64,000 nt of DNA. It comes from Blastobasis lacticolella. Its lineage: Eukaryota > Arthropoda > Insecta > Lepidoptera > Blastobasidae. Of this stretch, positions 1 through 11,100 are shown piece after piece. Position 1 is the first letter of the stretch; each line of letters starts with the position of its first letter. A program made the position numbers and the translations under genes. Below the pieces are notes generated by a model that saw only the letters and a program-made list of their open reading frames with translations, ran no database searches and was not told the DNA's origin. The DNA is taken from NCBI GenBank assembly GCA_905147135.1, contig LR990053.1, forward strand, positions 4,104,501 through 4,168,500, in the 5' to 3' direction.

Positions 1-89
1 GTCACGTTATTAGCCTACTGGTGTTGCTAATAGCTTTAGACGGCGGTAACCACTTTCGATCAGGTGGTACTGTATAGCTTAAAAAAAGC
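1..89 (+). repeat. LINE 3' end, family E (cut by window edge)
   Basis: Matches the better copy at 4345-4478: GGTGTTGCT, a GGCGGTAACCACTTT core, ATCAGGTGG, then an A-run. Only the last part of the element is present here. Confidence 0.6.
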
Positions 90-230
90 TAAGATCTACG
101 AGGAAGTCTGTGCGCAACCCTCTGTCAATGAATATGGTTAAGTATGGATCAAATGGACTACTTACCAAAAATTGCATTTCAGATCTAAGAGCGATCCAAT
201 ACTTCTACGCTACCTACGTACATAGAGTAG

Positions 231-478
231 GACGACCTGAGTGGTTCAATGGTCAACATGCCGGTCTGCCACGCAAGAGGTCCCGGGTTCGATTCCCGGC
301 CGGGCAGAAATTGAAATGTAGAATTTTAATTTCTGTTACGGGTCTGGGTGTTCTATGTATAATAAGTATGTATTTAAAAAGTATTTAAGTAGTATACCCA
401 TAGTACAAGCTTTGCTTAGTTTGGGGCTAGATGGCGCTGTGTGAATTTGTCCACGAATATTTATATTTTTATATTTAT
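231..478 (+). repeat. SINE A, full-length copy
   Basis: A tRNA-derived head holds a box A-like GTGGTTCAATGG and a perfect box B GGTTCGATTCC inside a GGGTTCGATTCCCGGCC arm. A non-tRNA body follows, with TTCTGTTACGGGTCTGGGTG and the conserved 3' block GGGGCTAGATGGCGCTGTG. At least nine copies occur in the window on both strands. Being tRNA-like but embedded in a repeat, it is not a functional tRNA gene. Confidence 0.85.
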
Positions 479-598
479 AGAGACCACGTGCACGCGTTGT
501 TTTCACATATCTGCCAGTCAGTAGCTTTTCCTGCTGTTAATTTTTAAGTACCCATTGTATTCTTTTAAATATGCAATAAAGCGTTATTCATTCATTCA
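479..598 (+). repeat. Probable non-LTR element 3' tail with (CATT)n
   Basis: Ends in GCAATAAAGCG followed by ATTCATTCATTCA, the polyadenylation signal plus microsatellite pattern of LINE 3' ends. A similar tail occurs at 30890-30930. The body is not assigned. Confidence 0.45.
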
Positions 599-1455
599 GT
601 TAAACTGCTATAGTATTCAAAATAGCTCCATTGATTTTGTAAAGACGATTGCAGATTTTAAGTTCAAATAATCTTGAATTCGGTGCAAGTACTGAAAATG
701 TGCAGACATATTGTTTCTGTGGGTTTCTGTACAAACAAAATAAGAATCAATGTATAATTTCATGGTCCTTTATTTTTCATAATCTTAAAGTTAGCGGCGA
801 TGAAGAACATTTTTTGAATAATTAACAACATAAATGCATCCTCCATTTTTATCTAGCTTGTCTGGATATTGTAATAATAACTTATTTTTACGAGTTTGTA
901 CCGAATTTCTTTCGCCGTAGGTACTTATTCAAAGAAAAACCATAAACATATCTTATCTCTAGGTATACCTAATATATTATTCTCAAAAGCAATACAGTAA
1001 AATTGAGCGTAAATATTTCAACATTTGCACATTACGGAATCACATTATAATATTATTATTACATAGTAATAAATACTTAAAGCTAATACATGTTTATTAA
1101 AACAAGTACCTAATTGATTTAAATTTGTCAAGATTTTCTAAAGAACACGTTGCCATGAACACAAAATGGTCAATAGAATTTCATGAATTGCCTATAAAAC
1201 CTAGGATTTATATATTACACGTTCAGAATCGAAATTGGCTACGGGACATGTTTATTGGAATGTGCATCTTGTCCACGATAAATAATAATAACATTATTAA
1301 AAAAAAAACGAAAAAAATAGAATTCAACTAGTCTCAGCCTTGGTCCATGGTAATGCCGTTTGTCCCCTAATTTATACTCACTATTTGGGTAAAGGGAATA
1401 AAAATAACATAATTGAATTGATTGTCCCCACTAATTAAACAATACGGTGTCTTAT
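599..1455. other. AT-rich DNA, nothing recognised
   Basis: No open frame with coding character, no match to the window's repeat families and no hairpin of note. The 68-codon frame at 1125 ends in a lysine-rich low-complexity run and is judged spurious. Confidence 0.5.
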
Positions 1456-1466
1456 TAATTGACCCT

Positions 1467-1735
1467 CATCATTATCACAGCCCGTAACAGTCCACTGCAG
1501 GACTTAGGGCCTCTCCCACGAAAGGGGAGGTTATTGCCATAACCTCCACGCTTGGCAGGCGGGTTGGAGTTCGCAGTGTTTTAATATTACAATGGAAAAT
1601 GCTGCTGCCCATTATCCAGACTATGGAGACTATTGATCTTTTGCCTCGAAAACATTAGTCGCCTCGTACGACATCCATGAGCTTTGATGACAAGGGGTTG
1701 GTGCAATTCTACTCTGCCGGTCACTACACGGCCAA
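1467..1735 (-). repeat. Family B retroposon with 11-bp target duplication
   Basis: A 269-bp copy on the minus strand flanked by exact TAATTGACCCT repeats (1456-1466 and 1736-1746), so both ends are defined. The 5' end begins near GGCCGTGTAGTGACC and the 3' end is a CAT/GAT-rich tail. About ten copies are present in the window. A lysine/arginine-rich frame (MFSRQKI...) recurs in several copies, but I do not recognise a protein. Confidence 0.8.
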
Positions 1736-1746
1736 TAATTGACCCT

Positions 1747-2413
1747 AAAAACATTAAATTAGAATTGTTTCTTAATGAAAGCATGTCTGCTTGTGTTTCA
1801 AGAGGATTCCAAAGGTTCTTTGTTATTGTAATTATGAACGTGTAATAGTCATATAAGTCGAAAGCTATATGAATTGCATAAAGCGCTATTACCTATCTTC
1901 TGATTTGAATTCAACTTCCGGACCTGTAATAGAGTAATAGTCTAGTTAGTATAAAAATGTACCTCTTTTGTGTTATACGGCAGAGAATGCCTTACATCGA
2001 TATTAGTGCATAATTCCCTCTATGTCAAGCTACAAATCTGTATGAAAATGATATTAAAATAAGTTTTATGGCATTAGAGATTTTCGTGACATTTTTCATA
2101 GAGATCTGTTGATCGCACAGTTATCATTCTTAATTTATCGGTTTGTAAAATTTAATTTTTTGATGCATGACGCTGATTTTTCATATTTTTGAACGTTCGC
2201 GTTCGGCGTTGGAAGACTAATTAAAATATATTGAATTTTAGAAACCGTTAGACTCAAGGCGAGCGGTTCAAACATAGAGCCGCATCACATCTACAACCTA
2301 ATGAGCTTATTAGATTTGGCTAAATTTAGTTGTCTAAATTGAGAAGCAAAAGGCGTGAGAGCAATTATTATTAAAGTGGAATGAATTGCTCATAGAATAG
2401 GAAATTTTTTTGA
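1747..2413. other. AT-rich DNA, nothing recognised
   Basis: No repeat, RNA or coding feature identified by eye. Confidence 0.45.
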
Positions 2414-2460
2414 AACAAGGTTACAATGAAAGATGTAAGTTCTTTCATTGTAACCTTGTT
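2414..2460. repeat. Perfect 20-bp hairpin with 7-base loop
   Basis: Arms 2414-2433 and 2441-2460 are exact reverse complements (AACAAGGTTACAATGAAAGA); the loop is TGTAAGT. No mismatch in 20 pairs. It belongs to no repeat family I can see. Confidence 0.95.
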
Positions 2461-3029
2461 AAAACTTGCCGTCAGCCTATGAGATTAAAGGAAATCCCAA
2501 AAAACTTTAAAAATATACACATTGACAATGACCTCATGAGCTTGTATTGCGTAATCATACAAATTCTCTTTAGACTGTTGTTTTGCGAGCTCATATTGCT
2601 AATTTGACTGGCAATCAAATGCCATATTGATAGTTCAATCAAAATCTAATTTCAATCTACGTGTAATCTACAATCACCATCATAAATACATTGTATTATA
2701 TATTTAGTAAGGAATCTAATCGTCTATGGAATGTGAAAAGTGGATAGTTGGGAAGATATGTCACGCGAGTGACAATTGGGAAGAAAATTCTTCATTGTCA
2801 CCCCGGAGGACAGTGCTAGAGGGGACAACTGGAATAATCGGCGCAATCGATCTGTACGAAACGGACGCATCTATTTCTTTGTAAGGATTCCTATGTAACG
2901 TACCTAACGTACACTACAATCAGATATTTTTATCTGCATTTGATAGCATTTTATAAAAGTGTGTGGAGTGAAATTTGATAGGTGATAGAGTGAAAAATAA
3001 AGTGATTCCTGAAAGACGGGAAAAATTAA
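2461..3029. other. Unassigned DNA downstream of the hairpin
   Basis: AT-rich, with no gene, RNA or repeat match that I can support. Confidence 0.4.
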
Positions 3030-3350
3030 AGAGTGATGTTGAGATGGTTCGGCCATGTAGAGCGGCCATCAGTCCGGATGAAAGAAGATTGAATATAGCG
3101 CGAATTTTTTAAACTGGCTCACCGTAAATTTGGAGGACGACCCAGAAATACATTTAATGATTAGTTTAGCAATGTTCATAAAAAATCTGGGGTCTGAAGT
3201 GGCAAGTTTAAAAGCAGATGTATGAAAATAATTGACGATATAATGCGAGGCCAGGGCGTTGTGTCAGAACAGACCCAAATAGCGGTTCATGGTCTCGGCC
3301 ATCCACTCCTGTGGAACAAAGGCGTGAGCTTTATGAATGTATGATATTTG
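3030..3350 (+). mobile_element. RTE-like LINE 3' fragment, family G
   Basis: Starts with GAGATGGTTCGGCCATGT, coding for RWFGHV, the typical reverse transcriptase C-terminal tail, followed by FGGRPR-like and GVVSEQ-like segments. It ends with TGGAACAAAGGCGTGAGC and an ATGT-rich tail. Stops and frameshifts make it a relic. Shorter copies lie at 13450, 20610 (minus), 32515 and 45060 (minus). Confidence 0.7.
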
Positions 3351-3654
3351 TAAATATGGACGCTCCGTTCGTTCCGTACGGGCCGAGTCTAATGCATTGG
3401 ACGCTACTTCGACAAAAACGGAGCTGCCTACACCTATTAAGATGTCTATGTGCATTAAAATTGGCAGTACCTATTCTTACGGCATTCATTCGTGTGGCTC
3501 TAACATATTCCGTTGCGCTGTGAGGAGTTCTCTTTCGCTGTGCCGACTTGAGTACTCGCCGGGGGACGGCAGACGAGGGCCATGGTGTGTTTTTACGTTC
3601 ATGTCACTATCGAATTAGTTGATTAGGTTAGATGCGTATCTAGGATTTCGTCAC
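3351..3654. other. Unassigned segment with overlapping short ORFs
   Basis: Less AT-rich than its surroundings. Frames of 70 and 93 codons overlap here but neither resembles a known family. A mobile-element origin is likely because it lies between two insertions. Confidence 0.35.
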
Positions 3655-3663
3655 GTTGGAGAT

Positions 3664-3931
3664 CATCATCATCATCATCATCATCACAGCCCATAACAGT
3701 CCACTGCAGGACTTCGGGCCTCTTCCACGATTATGGTTATTGCCATAATCTCCACGTTTGGCAGGCGGGTTGGAGATCGCAGTGTTTAAATATAACAATG
3801 GAAAATGCTGCTGCCCATTTTCCAGACTTCGGAGACTCTTGATCTTTTGCCTCGAAAACATTAGTCGCCTTGTACGACACCCATGAGTGTAAGGGGTTGG
3901 TGCTGTTCTACTCTGCCGGACACCACACGGC
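3664..3931 (-). repeat. Family B retroposon with 9-bp target duplication
   Basis: The second full copy, with a (CAT)8-like tail at its 3' end on the minus strand. It is flanked by GTTGGAGAT at 3655-3663 and 3932-3940. Together with the copy at 1467 it fixes the ends of the element. Confidence 0.85.
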
Positions 3932-3940
3932 GTTGGAGAT

Positions 3941-4194
3941 GTGATGAGATCGAAAATAGACGCGTACGGAGCGGATAACCGTCGGTATTTACAAAATGCT
4001 GCCGAAATGCCTTTATTGCAACCGGACTTTTACGTTAGCGTTTTTGGAGGATGTCGGAGGTGATCGGGCATGAATACCTGTTATATTGTTGCGTCCATGC
4101 AAAGCAAGAAATCCTTCCGCTCCGTACAAGTCGAGTATCTTAGAATCTCAGGATATCAATAAGCACAATTTCGCCATCGCACCACCCGCCGTGG
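3941..4194. other. Unassigned DNA
   Basis: Moderate GC with no supported frame. Echoes of CCGCTCCGTAC also occur near 3360, suggesting the two flanks of family B copy 3664 were once one unit. Confidence 0.3.
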
Positions 4195-4478
4195 GCTGGG
4201 TACTCACCCCCACTACGTAGACCCTCTGTTGGTCACCACGCGAAGGTTCGAAAGAACGTTTCTCGCTCGTACGATTCGGATGTGGAATGAGCTCCCAGCC
4301 ACAGTGTTTCCTTTGGACTATGACATGGGATCGTTCAAGATGTATATTAGAGGTCTCTTTAGAGGCGGGCAACGCATTGGTGACTCCCCTGGTGTTGCTG
4401 GTGTCCATAGGCGGCGGTGACCACTTTCCATCAGGTGGCCCGCTTGCCTGTTTGTCTGCTGAGTAACATAAAAAAAAA
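4195..4478 (+). mobile_element. LINE 3' end, family E, with RT C-terminus
   Basis: The longest family E copy. A 63-codon frame encodes RTFLARTIRMWNELP, the C-terminal motif (FxPRTxRxWNxLP) common to non-LTR reverse transcriptases. A 3' UTR with CAGGTGGCCCGCTTGCC and a poly-A run follows. It is 5'-truncated. It lies just downstream of the OCT stop codon, antisense to that gene. Confidence 0.8.
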
Positions 4479-4545
4479 GCGCTGCTTTCAATATGAACGT
4501 CTGATAGTATCTTAATTGCTACGATCTTCATGTGCTTCTGCGGAT

Positions 4546-4551
4546 TTTATT
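4546..4551 (-). terminator. Candidate polyadenylation signal of the OCT gene
   Basis: AATAAA on the minus strand, about 410 bp past the stop codon and the nearest canonical hexamer I found. It falls beside a LINE end (family E, 4195-4478), so the true cleavage site may differ. Confidence 0.3.
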
Positions 4552-4961
4552 GTAGCTCACGTATAGTAGAGCTTGATCTGACGATGACTGGATGCGGAAA
4601 TTTGAGGAGCGGCCTATGTGGGGTGCTGCGTAAAAGACTTAAGTCCAGCAGTTGGCTGAATTTATAAGGGTTGTGTTAGAGATGAGGGGTAGAGAGAAAC
4701 TTAGTAGGAAGTTCAAGAGATGGCTGGTACCTATAAGGGGCGCTGCCGGTTAATGACCTAAATACTGTCCAGTTGGCTGCAGTTACGCTATACGCGGTAA
4801 AGAGGTAACTAAACCTGTAGGTACCATAAGATACTTCGAGACCCAAAGAGCGACTGGACTTCGTTGGGTCGGGCACGAATCTAATGGTATAAGATGCGAG
4901 GATATTCAAGATCAGGACAGATCAGGATGAAAAATGAAATGATCCCGATTGACACGAATTC

Positions 4962-5123
4962 TTACCCGAGTTCCTTTTTGTGCTTGTTGGATATCCTCTC
5001 AGCCTCCTCAATGGTGTCAGGCAGAGGTACGTTGATGGTCTCCGGTAACGTGAGGACCATCAGGCTGGCGACGAAGGCGAGGCTCCCGAAGAATATCGCT
5101 GGCAAACTCTCGTAGTACGTCGC
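4962..5123 (-). CDS. OCT gene last coding exon (helix 12 and C-terminus)
   Basis: The acceptor CTTCCAG|GCGACG leads into helix 12 and [17 protein letters not shown], the conserved SLC22 C-terminal motif, then a short Lys/Glu tail and TAA at 4964-4962. The last codons read CTC GGG TAA GAA, so the stop overlaps a perfect donor-like GG|GTAAGA. I take the stop as real because the protein already has full family length. Confidence 0.88.
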   Translation of the reverse strand, partial: ATYYESLPAIFFGSLAFVASLMVLTLPETINVPLPDTIEEAERISNKHKKELG

Positions 5124-8100
5124 CTGGAAGAAGTCAGCTGTGAGTATCGTCTCTCGACTTTCTTATTGCTCAGGGAGGCACAGTCAGACGTGCCACCTAA
5201 TAGAATGTGTACCAGGTGATTATAAAAACTTAGTTTAACATAGTTCAAAAGAAAATTCAGTAGATTTTATGAAAACTTCAAAAAGTTTTGTAAGTTTAGC
5301 GATCAATAAATTTCTTAGTAGAGTACTTCACAATCACTGGAATCTACTAAGTTAAGCGGAAGACATGTACATAATCATATATCTACGATTTTTATTACCA
5401 AATTATTATTTATTTTTTAAATACTTTCTAATTAAATGTGGATATTTTATTAATTTATTGCGATAAATGTTTATAATGTTTATAATGTTTATAGTATGAG
5501 ATAATGATGACATTTAATATGTCTAAATATTTAAATACACAATTTAATATTAATTGGTATTTTATATGGTACCTAAGGTACAAACGGCGCGCGGCGTCTA
5601 AGCTGCAAACGTCACGCTTTTTTGCACGAGATACTATTGAGTGCAATGACAGTTTTTACAAAGTAAATTAACATTTCCATTATTCCGTTGACACTATATA
5701 GTACAAATACTAAAAGCACACATCTGAAAATAATAAAAAATATCTACGGAAATTAAAGACACTCACCAGCAAAGGTGTCTGAGGAGCCAGTGTGGAGCCT
5801 ATCCTGCCCAGCGACGAGCACACAGCCAGCAGGGACTGCCGAACGTTCGTCGGGAACACTTCAGACACGTAAATGTAGACCGAACTGTATGCGACGGTGA
5901 TGGAGAACTTGCCAGAGAGGTAAATTATCAGCGACGCCCACACCGGATCTGTGGGAGAATGACATGAGTTAGGAAAATTGAAATTGAAATTTATTATTCC
6001 AGACAGATCCATCCATAATGTTAGTAACAATATCTCTGTTATGCTAGTGTTATTGTAAAAGACGTTTGTCTTCGAAACTAATGTCCGATGTGGAGCTTCA
6101 CCCAGTGACGCAGAGACAATGTCAAGTTTGAAAAGGACTAGTTTAAGAAAATGACGAAGTCGTCCGGATTGGAGTAATCGCGTTCTGCTTCGATTTATAT
6201 GTAATCTTAGAAATATTATAGTGTTTTATAGGTAAAATAATAAGGAAATGTACAAAGACGAGTTTAACAATTAGATGTAAATATTCAATAAGGATGAACC
6301 GTGATCCAATCTGGTCAGACTCCCTTGTTAACAGGGCGACGGAGGTCAGATGGCAGTCGGTTCACTGTAATTACCTGATCTTTCAAATCCTGGATCATGG
6401 CCAAGACAGACCCCAGGCCCTCGCACACGATAGCACAATCGGGACATTAATGCCATGATGACAATTATATAAGGATAGGAGTGAATGTCTTTATCCTCAA
6501 AAAAGGATTCTATAACTATCTCAAAAGCCGGCAACGTATTTTCGACTCCCCATCAGGAAGGCAAGCATGCCTACCTATATTATCTAAAAAAATAATTTCC
6601 TTTTCAATATTTTTTTTCATTAATTTATTGAGACTATCTCATACTGTGGTTTTCTTTTTCTGTAAATAATTTAAATATAATATTAAATACTTCATATCGC
6701 TTGATGTAACGCGATCACATAAGTTATTTCAAGGTTATTTCTCATTGTCTAAAGAGGTTGAACGCCACATGTGTCTGGGAAAACTAATCAAATAACTTGT
6801 CTTGCTTACAAATTTTAAACAACACGTCGTCGGAGTGTTTGTATCATGTAACGATTGTTGCGACAGTAAATATTTGCTATAGCTTGGAGCGTTGGTAGCT
6901 AGGAATCCCACTTTAAATTCCCGCGGGTTCTCGGAATCAGTTGGGAACTAGACGAATCTAAATTCTATCCGAGGTGTAGTGTTCCACGAATTTCAAATCC
7001 AAGACGCTGCTTCATTCATTTATTCATTCAATGTTTATTAACAAGTGGTGGTCGACGCTTCCTGGGTAGGAGGCGAGATGCATTATCTTATACAATTTTG
7101 TTATAATATGGTGATCTTGTTAAGAATTTCGTAAGGATTTGAATGATGACTTATCTTTATGTTCATATATATTGTAACTCTCAAACCATATTGTGCACAA
7201 TAAATGGTTAAATAAGTAATTAGGCACCATATATAGTTAAAATCACGTAGAATAAATCACGGAAGGTTTATAGATAGGTACCTAACCCACAAGGCGGACC
7301 GTGGGCCCTCGCGAGCCGTGCGGGGGCGAAACCGGAACATAACACCAGATGATGATGATGATGACCTAACCCTAATTTGTAATGACATTTAATGCATTTT
7401 TCATATAATAGTGTACCTACCAACATAGCTGAACAACTTGGAAAATATTGTTGTTCTAATTCGCAATTTCTCTGAGTAGGTTGGATTTTGCAAAGAAAAT
7501 ATGAACAGTCTATTCTGACGTTATAATATTTATTGATTTATTTTGACAGTTTTACAGCATATACATTATTTTTAAAAAGAGGACATTATTAAGTTGTAAT
7601 GCCAATTACAAAACAGCAATTTAATTTTGGTAATTAATATAGCCAACACGCCATATAAAATACAAAAAGCAAAAAATAAATAAAAATACATAAAAACAAA
7701 CTACTCTTTTTAAAATAAGAGAGAGATCTCTCTCTGAGTGTGTGTGTGGGGGGGTGTATGTGTGTGTGTGTGTGTTTGTGTCTATGCTAATGTATGTATG
7801 ATTGTGTTATCCTTCACGCGATTGGAGATACTGGATAACCTTTTTTATAAATTGTGCTCGGTTTACGTGGAAAACGTCAGCACTGTCGGAGAGACATTTT
7901 TCATACCCGTCTATAGCCCTATTGAGCGGAGAACCCAGGGCGTAGCCGCAATATGGTCAAGATGATTGGTTCCCAAAGTCGGTAACAAACATTTGCTACG
8001 CGATGCGTGGAATCCCCTCCAGCAGGAGACTTTAGCGTCGAGACCACGGAAATTGTTTGCGTTTTATCCACTGCTCGTCCAAAAGCCAAAGCCAAACAAC

Positions 8101-11100
8101 CAAGGGGTGTTCCGAAATCGGCTTAACTTGAATATTCCATTAATTCAAGCGCTCGTGCAAACAGTTATTAGTAAATAAACAACGGTTGCCGCGGAATTTC
8201 GCGACGCTGTCGTCAAGTTACCGTCAGAATTAGGCCCGTCGCGTCGTCTTCTTCTCGTATATCTATAGATACATATAGCCACACTGTATAATCGCTAATC
8301 CTTATCAACATTGGATTATGCCGAGAATTATATTCGAGCAAAGTTAGTTCTGGAACATCTGTGTTAACAAATGGCTCGAGATATAGCGAAATAAGTTCGT
8401 TGTTTGCGCCGCAAACACGCAAGTAATGAGTTTTAGGTTTAATCCAAAAATTTTCATATAAATTACGATACTGGTTCTATACCTTTTTTTTTATGTTATA
8501 CGGCAGACAAACAGGCAAGCGGGCCACCTGATGGAAAGTGGTCACCGCCGCCTATGGACATCAGCAACACCAGGGGAGTCACTGATGCGTTGCCCGCCTC
8601 TGAAGAGACCTCTAATATACCTCTTGAACGATCCCATGTCATAGTCCAAAGGAAACACTGTGGCCTACTGATGGAGTCTAATGTTTTCTTAAACTGTTCT
8701 ATTCCTTGAGGCTGGGTCCTGAAGACCTGTTATACAGACCGATAGGCTAGTTTAGGCTCCAGTGTTCTTGAATTGTATACTGAAACTATGTAACGTGAGT
8801 ATGTAAAAAAATAAATATATTTTTATTTATTTTATACAAAGATGTTCACAGAGATGTACCAGCACTATTAAAAATATAAATGCGCGTGTAAACCTTGCTA
8901 AGTATATCCTACACCTACAACCTGATAATAATATTAAATAATGCTTAAGTGTTGTATAAGCCACTCACCTTTCGGCAACAAAGACAGGCTGATGCAGAGC
9001 AGTGCACTCAGCACGTATGTAGTCACCAAAGTCCTCTTCCTCCCATACTTGTCCAGCACAAAGAGGCACATAAAGTTCGCTGGTATCTCCACAAAACCGA
9101 CTAGCATGAAGTTCACATACTTATTTCCCGCTAGGGACACTGAGTTTATTGACAGTCCGTAGTAAACGAACGTACATGTCATCCAAAGGAATGAGCAAAC
9201 GAATACTCTCTTTCTTATAATCCTCGACTTGATCACTTGCACAAGCGTCGATGGTTTCTCCTCTACGATTGACGTCCCGTTTTCTATCAACTCTTTGTCT
9301 TTTTCTTCCGAATCTATTTGCGGTGTCTTCTTCATTTCATATAGAGGGGACAGGACATCATCCGCCAGCTCAACATTGTTCATCTTCGCTGCTTTCCTCA
9401 ATATCACAGCGGCGTCTTGATTCCGACCTTTGCTCAGCAACCATCGGACACTTTCATTCAGAATCCAGAGATAGGAGAACACAAGGATGGACGGAGCATA
9501 TACCACACGGAGGACATTCCGCCAGCTTTGCAGGGCCCATGACAGCCCTGCCAGGGTCATCAGGCCAAACACGTAGACGACGTTTATGAGAGTGTTTCCG
9601 AACACTCGACCCTTAGGTCCTACTAATTCCATTGCTGAAAAGAAAACAATGTTAAATGGTAATGAAATGCAAGTATTGGACTTGAAAACATCTATCATGA
9701 GATTACTCACATGCCGAATATAAATTTAGTAAAGGCATTTTGAAACGAATGACTCACATACCGAAAATGAGTTTATTAACAGCTATTATATTGATCGTAT
9801 TTGATCATTATGTTGCTATTGTTGATAAATCTGAATGTGAATAAACAGAGTTTATGACCTCTACGATCATAAATATATTATTTACGAATATTATTATGAT
9901 AGATAAGCAGATCTATGACATAGTAGTATATAGCACCAAACTCTTCTCCAAGGAGTGACGATCAGTATCTTTGAGGCGACCGGTTAAGTCCTTCGAAAAC
10001 CAGAAAAGTGGCAGGAGCGTTTTCTGTACTCGGTACCCAATTTCTCAACATTATTACTATACTAATTTCAGGAGTTTAAACCCAATAATGAGCTTTCGCA
10101 GACAGTTGGTGAATTTACATAAGAGTCATAAAGAACAGCCTTACCTATAACAAACGCCGTACTGTAAGCGCCAGCACCCAAAGACGACTCAGCGAACTCG
10201 AAAACGAGCAGCATCACGTAATGTGTGGAGAAAGACCTGAGCACTCCAAATATCCCGTTCATCAAAGCAGCAACTGATAAAGCTATTCTCCTCCCGTACT
10301 TGTCCGATATGATTCCAGTGAGTGGAAGGGAGACGAAGAGTCCAGCATTGTGGACAGTGCCTATGAGGGTCCTCTTCCAGTTTTGACACGCTAAATCAAA
10401 CTGAAACAAATGTTAATGCATCATGTTTTAAACTATCGCGGTTATTATCACACATTTTCTTGCGACCACGATGCATGTAATTGCGTCGAAATATCGGGCT
10501 AATGGTTAACAAAGGTACGAGGTAGGAAACCCGGACAAAGTCGCTTCCTGCCGTCTATATCTATGTATGTACGCTTAGATATTTTTAACTACGCAGTGGA
10601 TTGTAAAACGGTTTTCATAAATCAAGAGGAAGGCTCATAGGCTAGAAAAAAAGGGTAGGTAGGGGTACAGTAGGTATAGGGTAGATGTTGGGGTAGGGAT
10701 AGGGTAGGGGTAGGGTAGGGGTAGGGCAGGGGTAGGGCTGGGGTAGGACGCCAAGCGAACGAACTCTCGCCGGGCCCGCTACTTATGAATAATAGATGCC
10801 AACGTGTTGCAAACATTGTCAGAAACAAGCCGCGGTTTTAGTTTTTTATTTATTATTAACAGTAGGCTTGCATTTGACCTCAACTCACCTGATGAAAGCG
10901 ACGATGAGGTCGAAGATGTAGCATGCGTGCCTAGAAGATACCTATTCACTCTTGATTTGAAGACACAAAGTCGTTAAAGGACCAAAGCGTGGTAAACTCG
11001 GTTTAGTGCTGTGGCCTTCACTACGAAGGTATATTTTCGAGCAAACCTTTCTTTACTACTTACTAATCATGATAAGATAAAAATATAATTATAATAATAT

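Larger units (their letters stand above)
5949..8968 (-). other. OCT gene intron 4 (3.0 kb)
   Basis: Bounded by GTGAGT at 8968 and CCACAG at 5949. It holds a SINE C piece (6300-6463), a repeat shared with 27.6 kb (7530-7645), a TG microsatellite and two LINE ends (8483-8830). I recognise nothing in 6464-7529 or 7791-8480 apart from a local GAT run near 7350. Confidence 0.85.

Noticed and set aside
243..310. Possible tRNA gene with intact B box
   Set aside because: The same head recurs with a common non-tRNA body in at least nine places; it is the promoter of SINE A and does not form a full cloverleaf.
7735..7790. CRISPR-like or structured repeat
   Set aside because: Simple TG microsatellite; there are no spacers or regular direct repeats anywhere in the window.
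9251..9589. 112-codon plus-strand ORF
   Set aside because: Antisense shadow of transporter exon 4, which has motif support on the minus strand.
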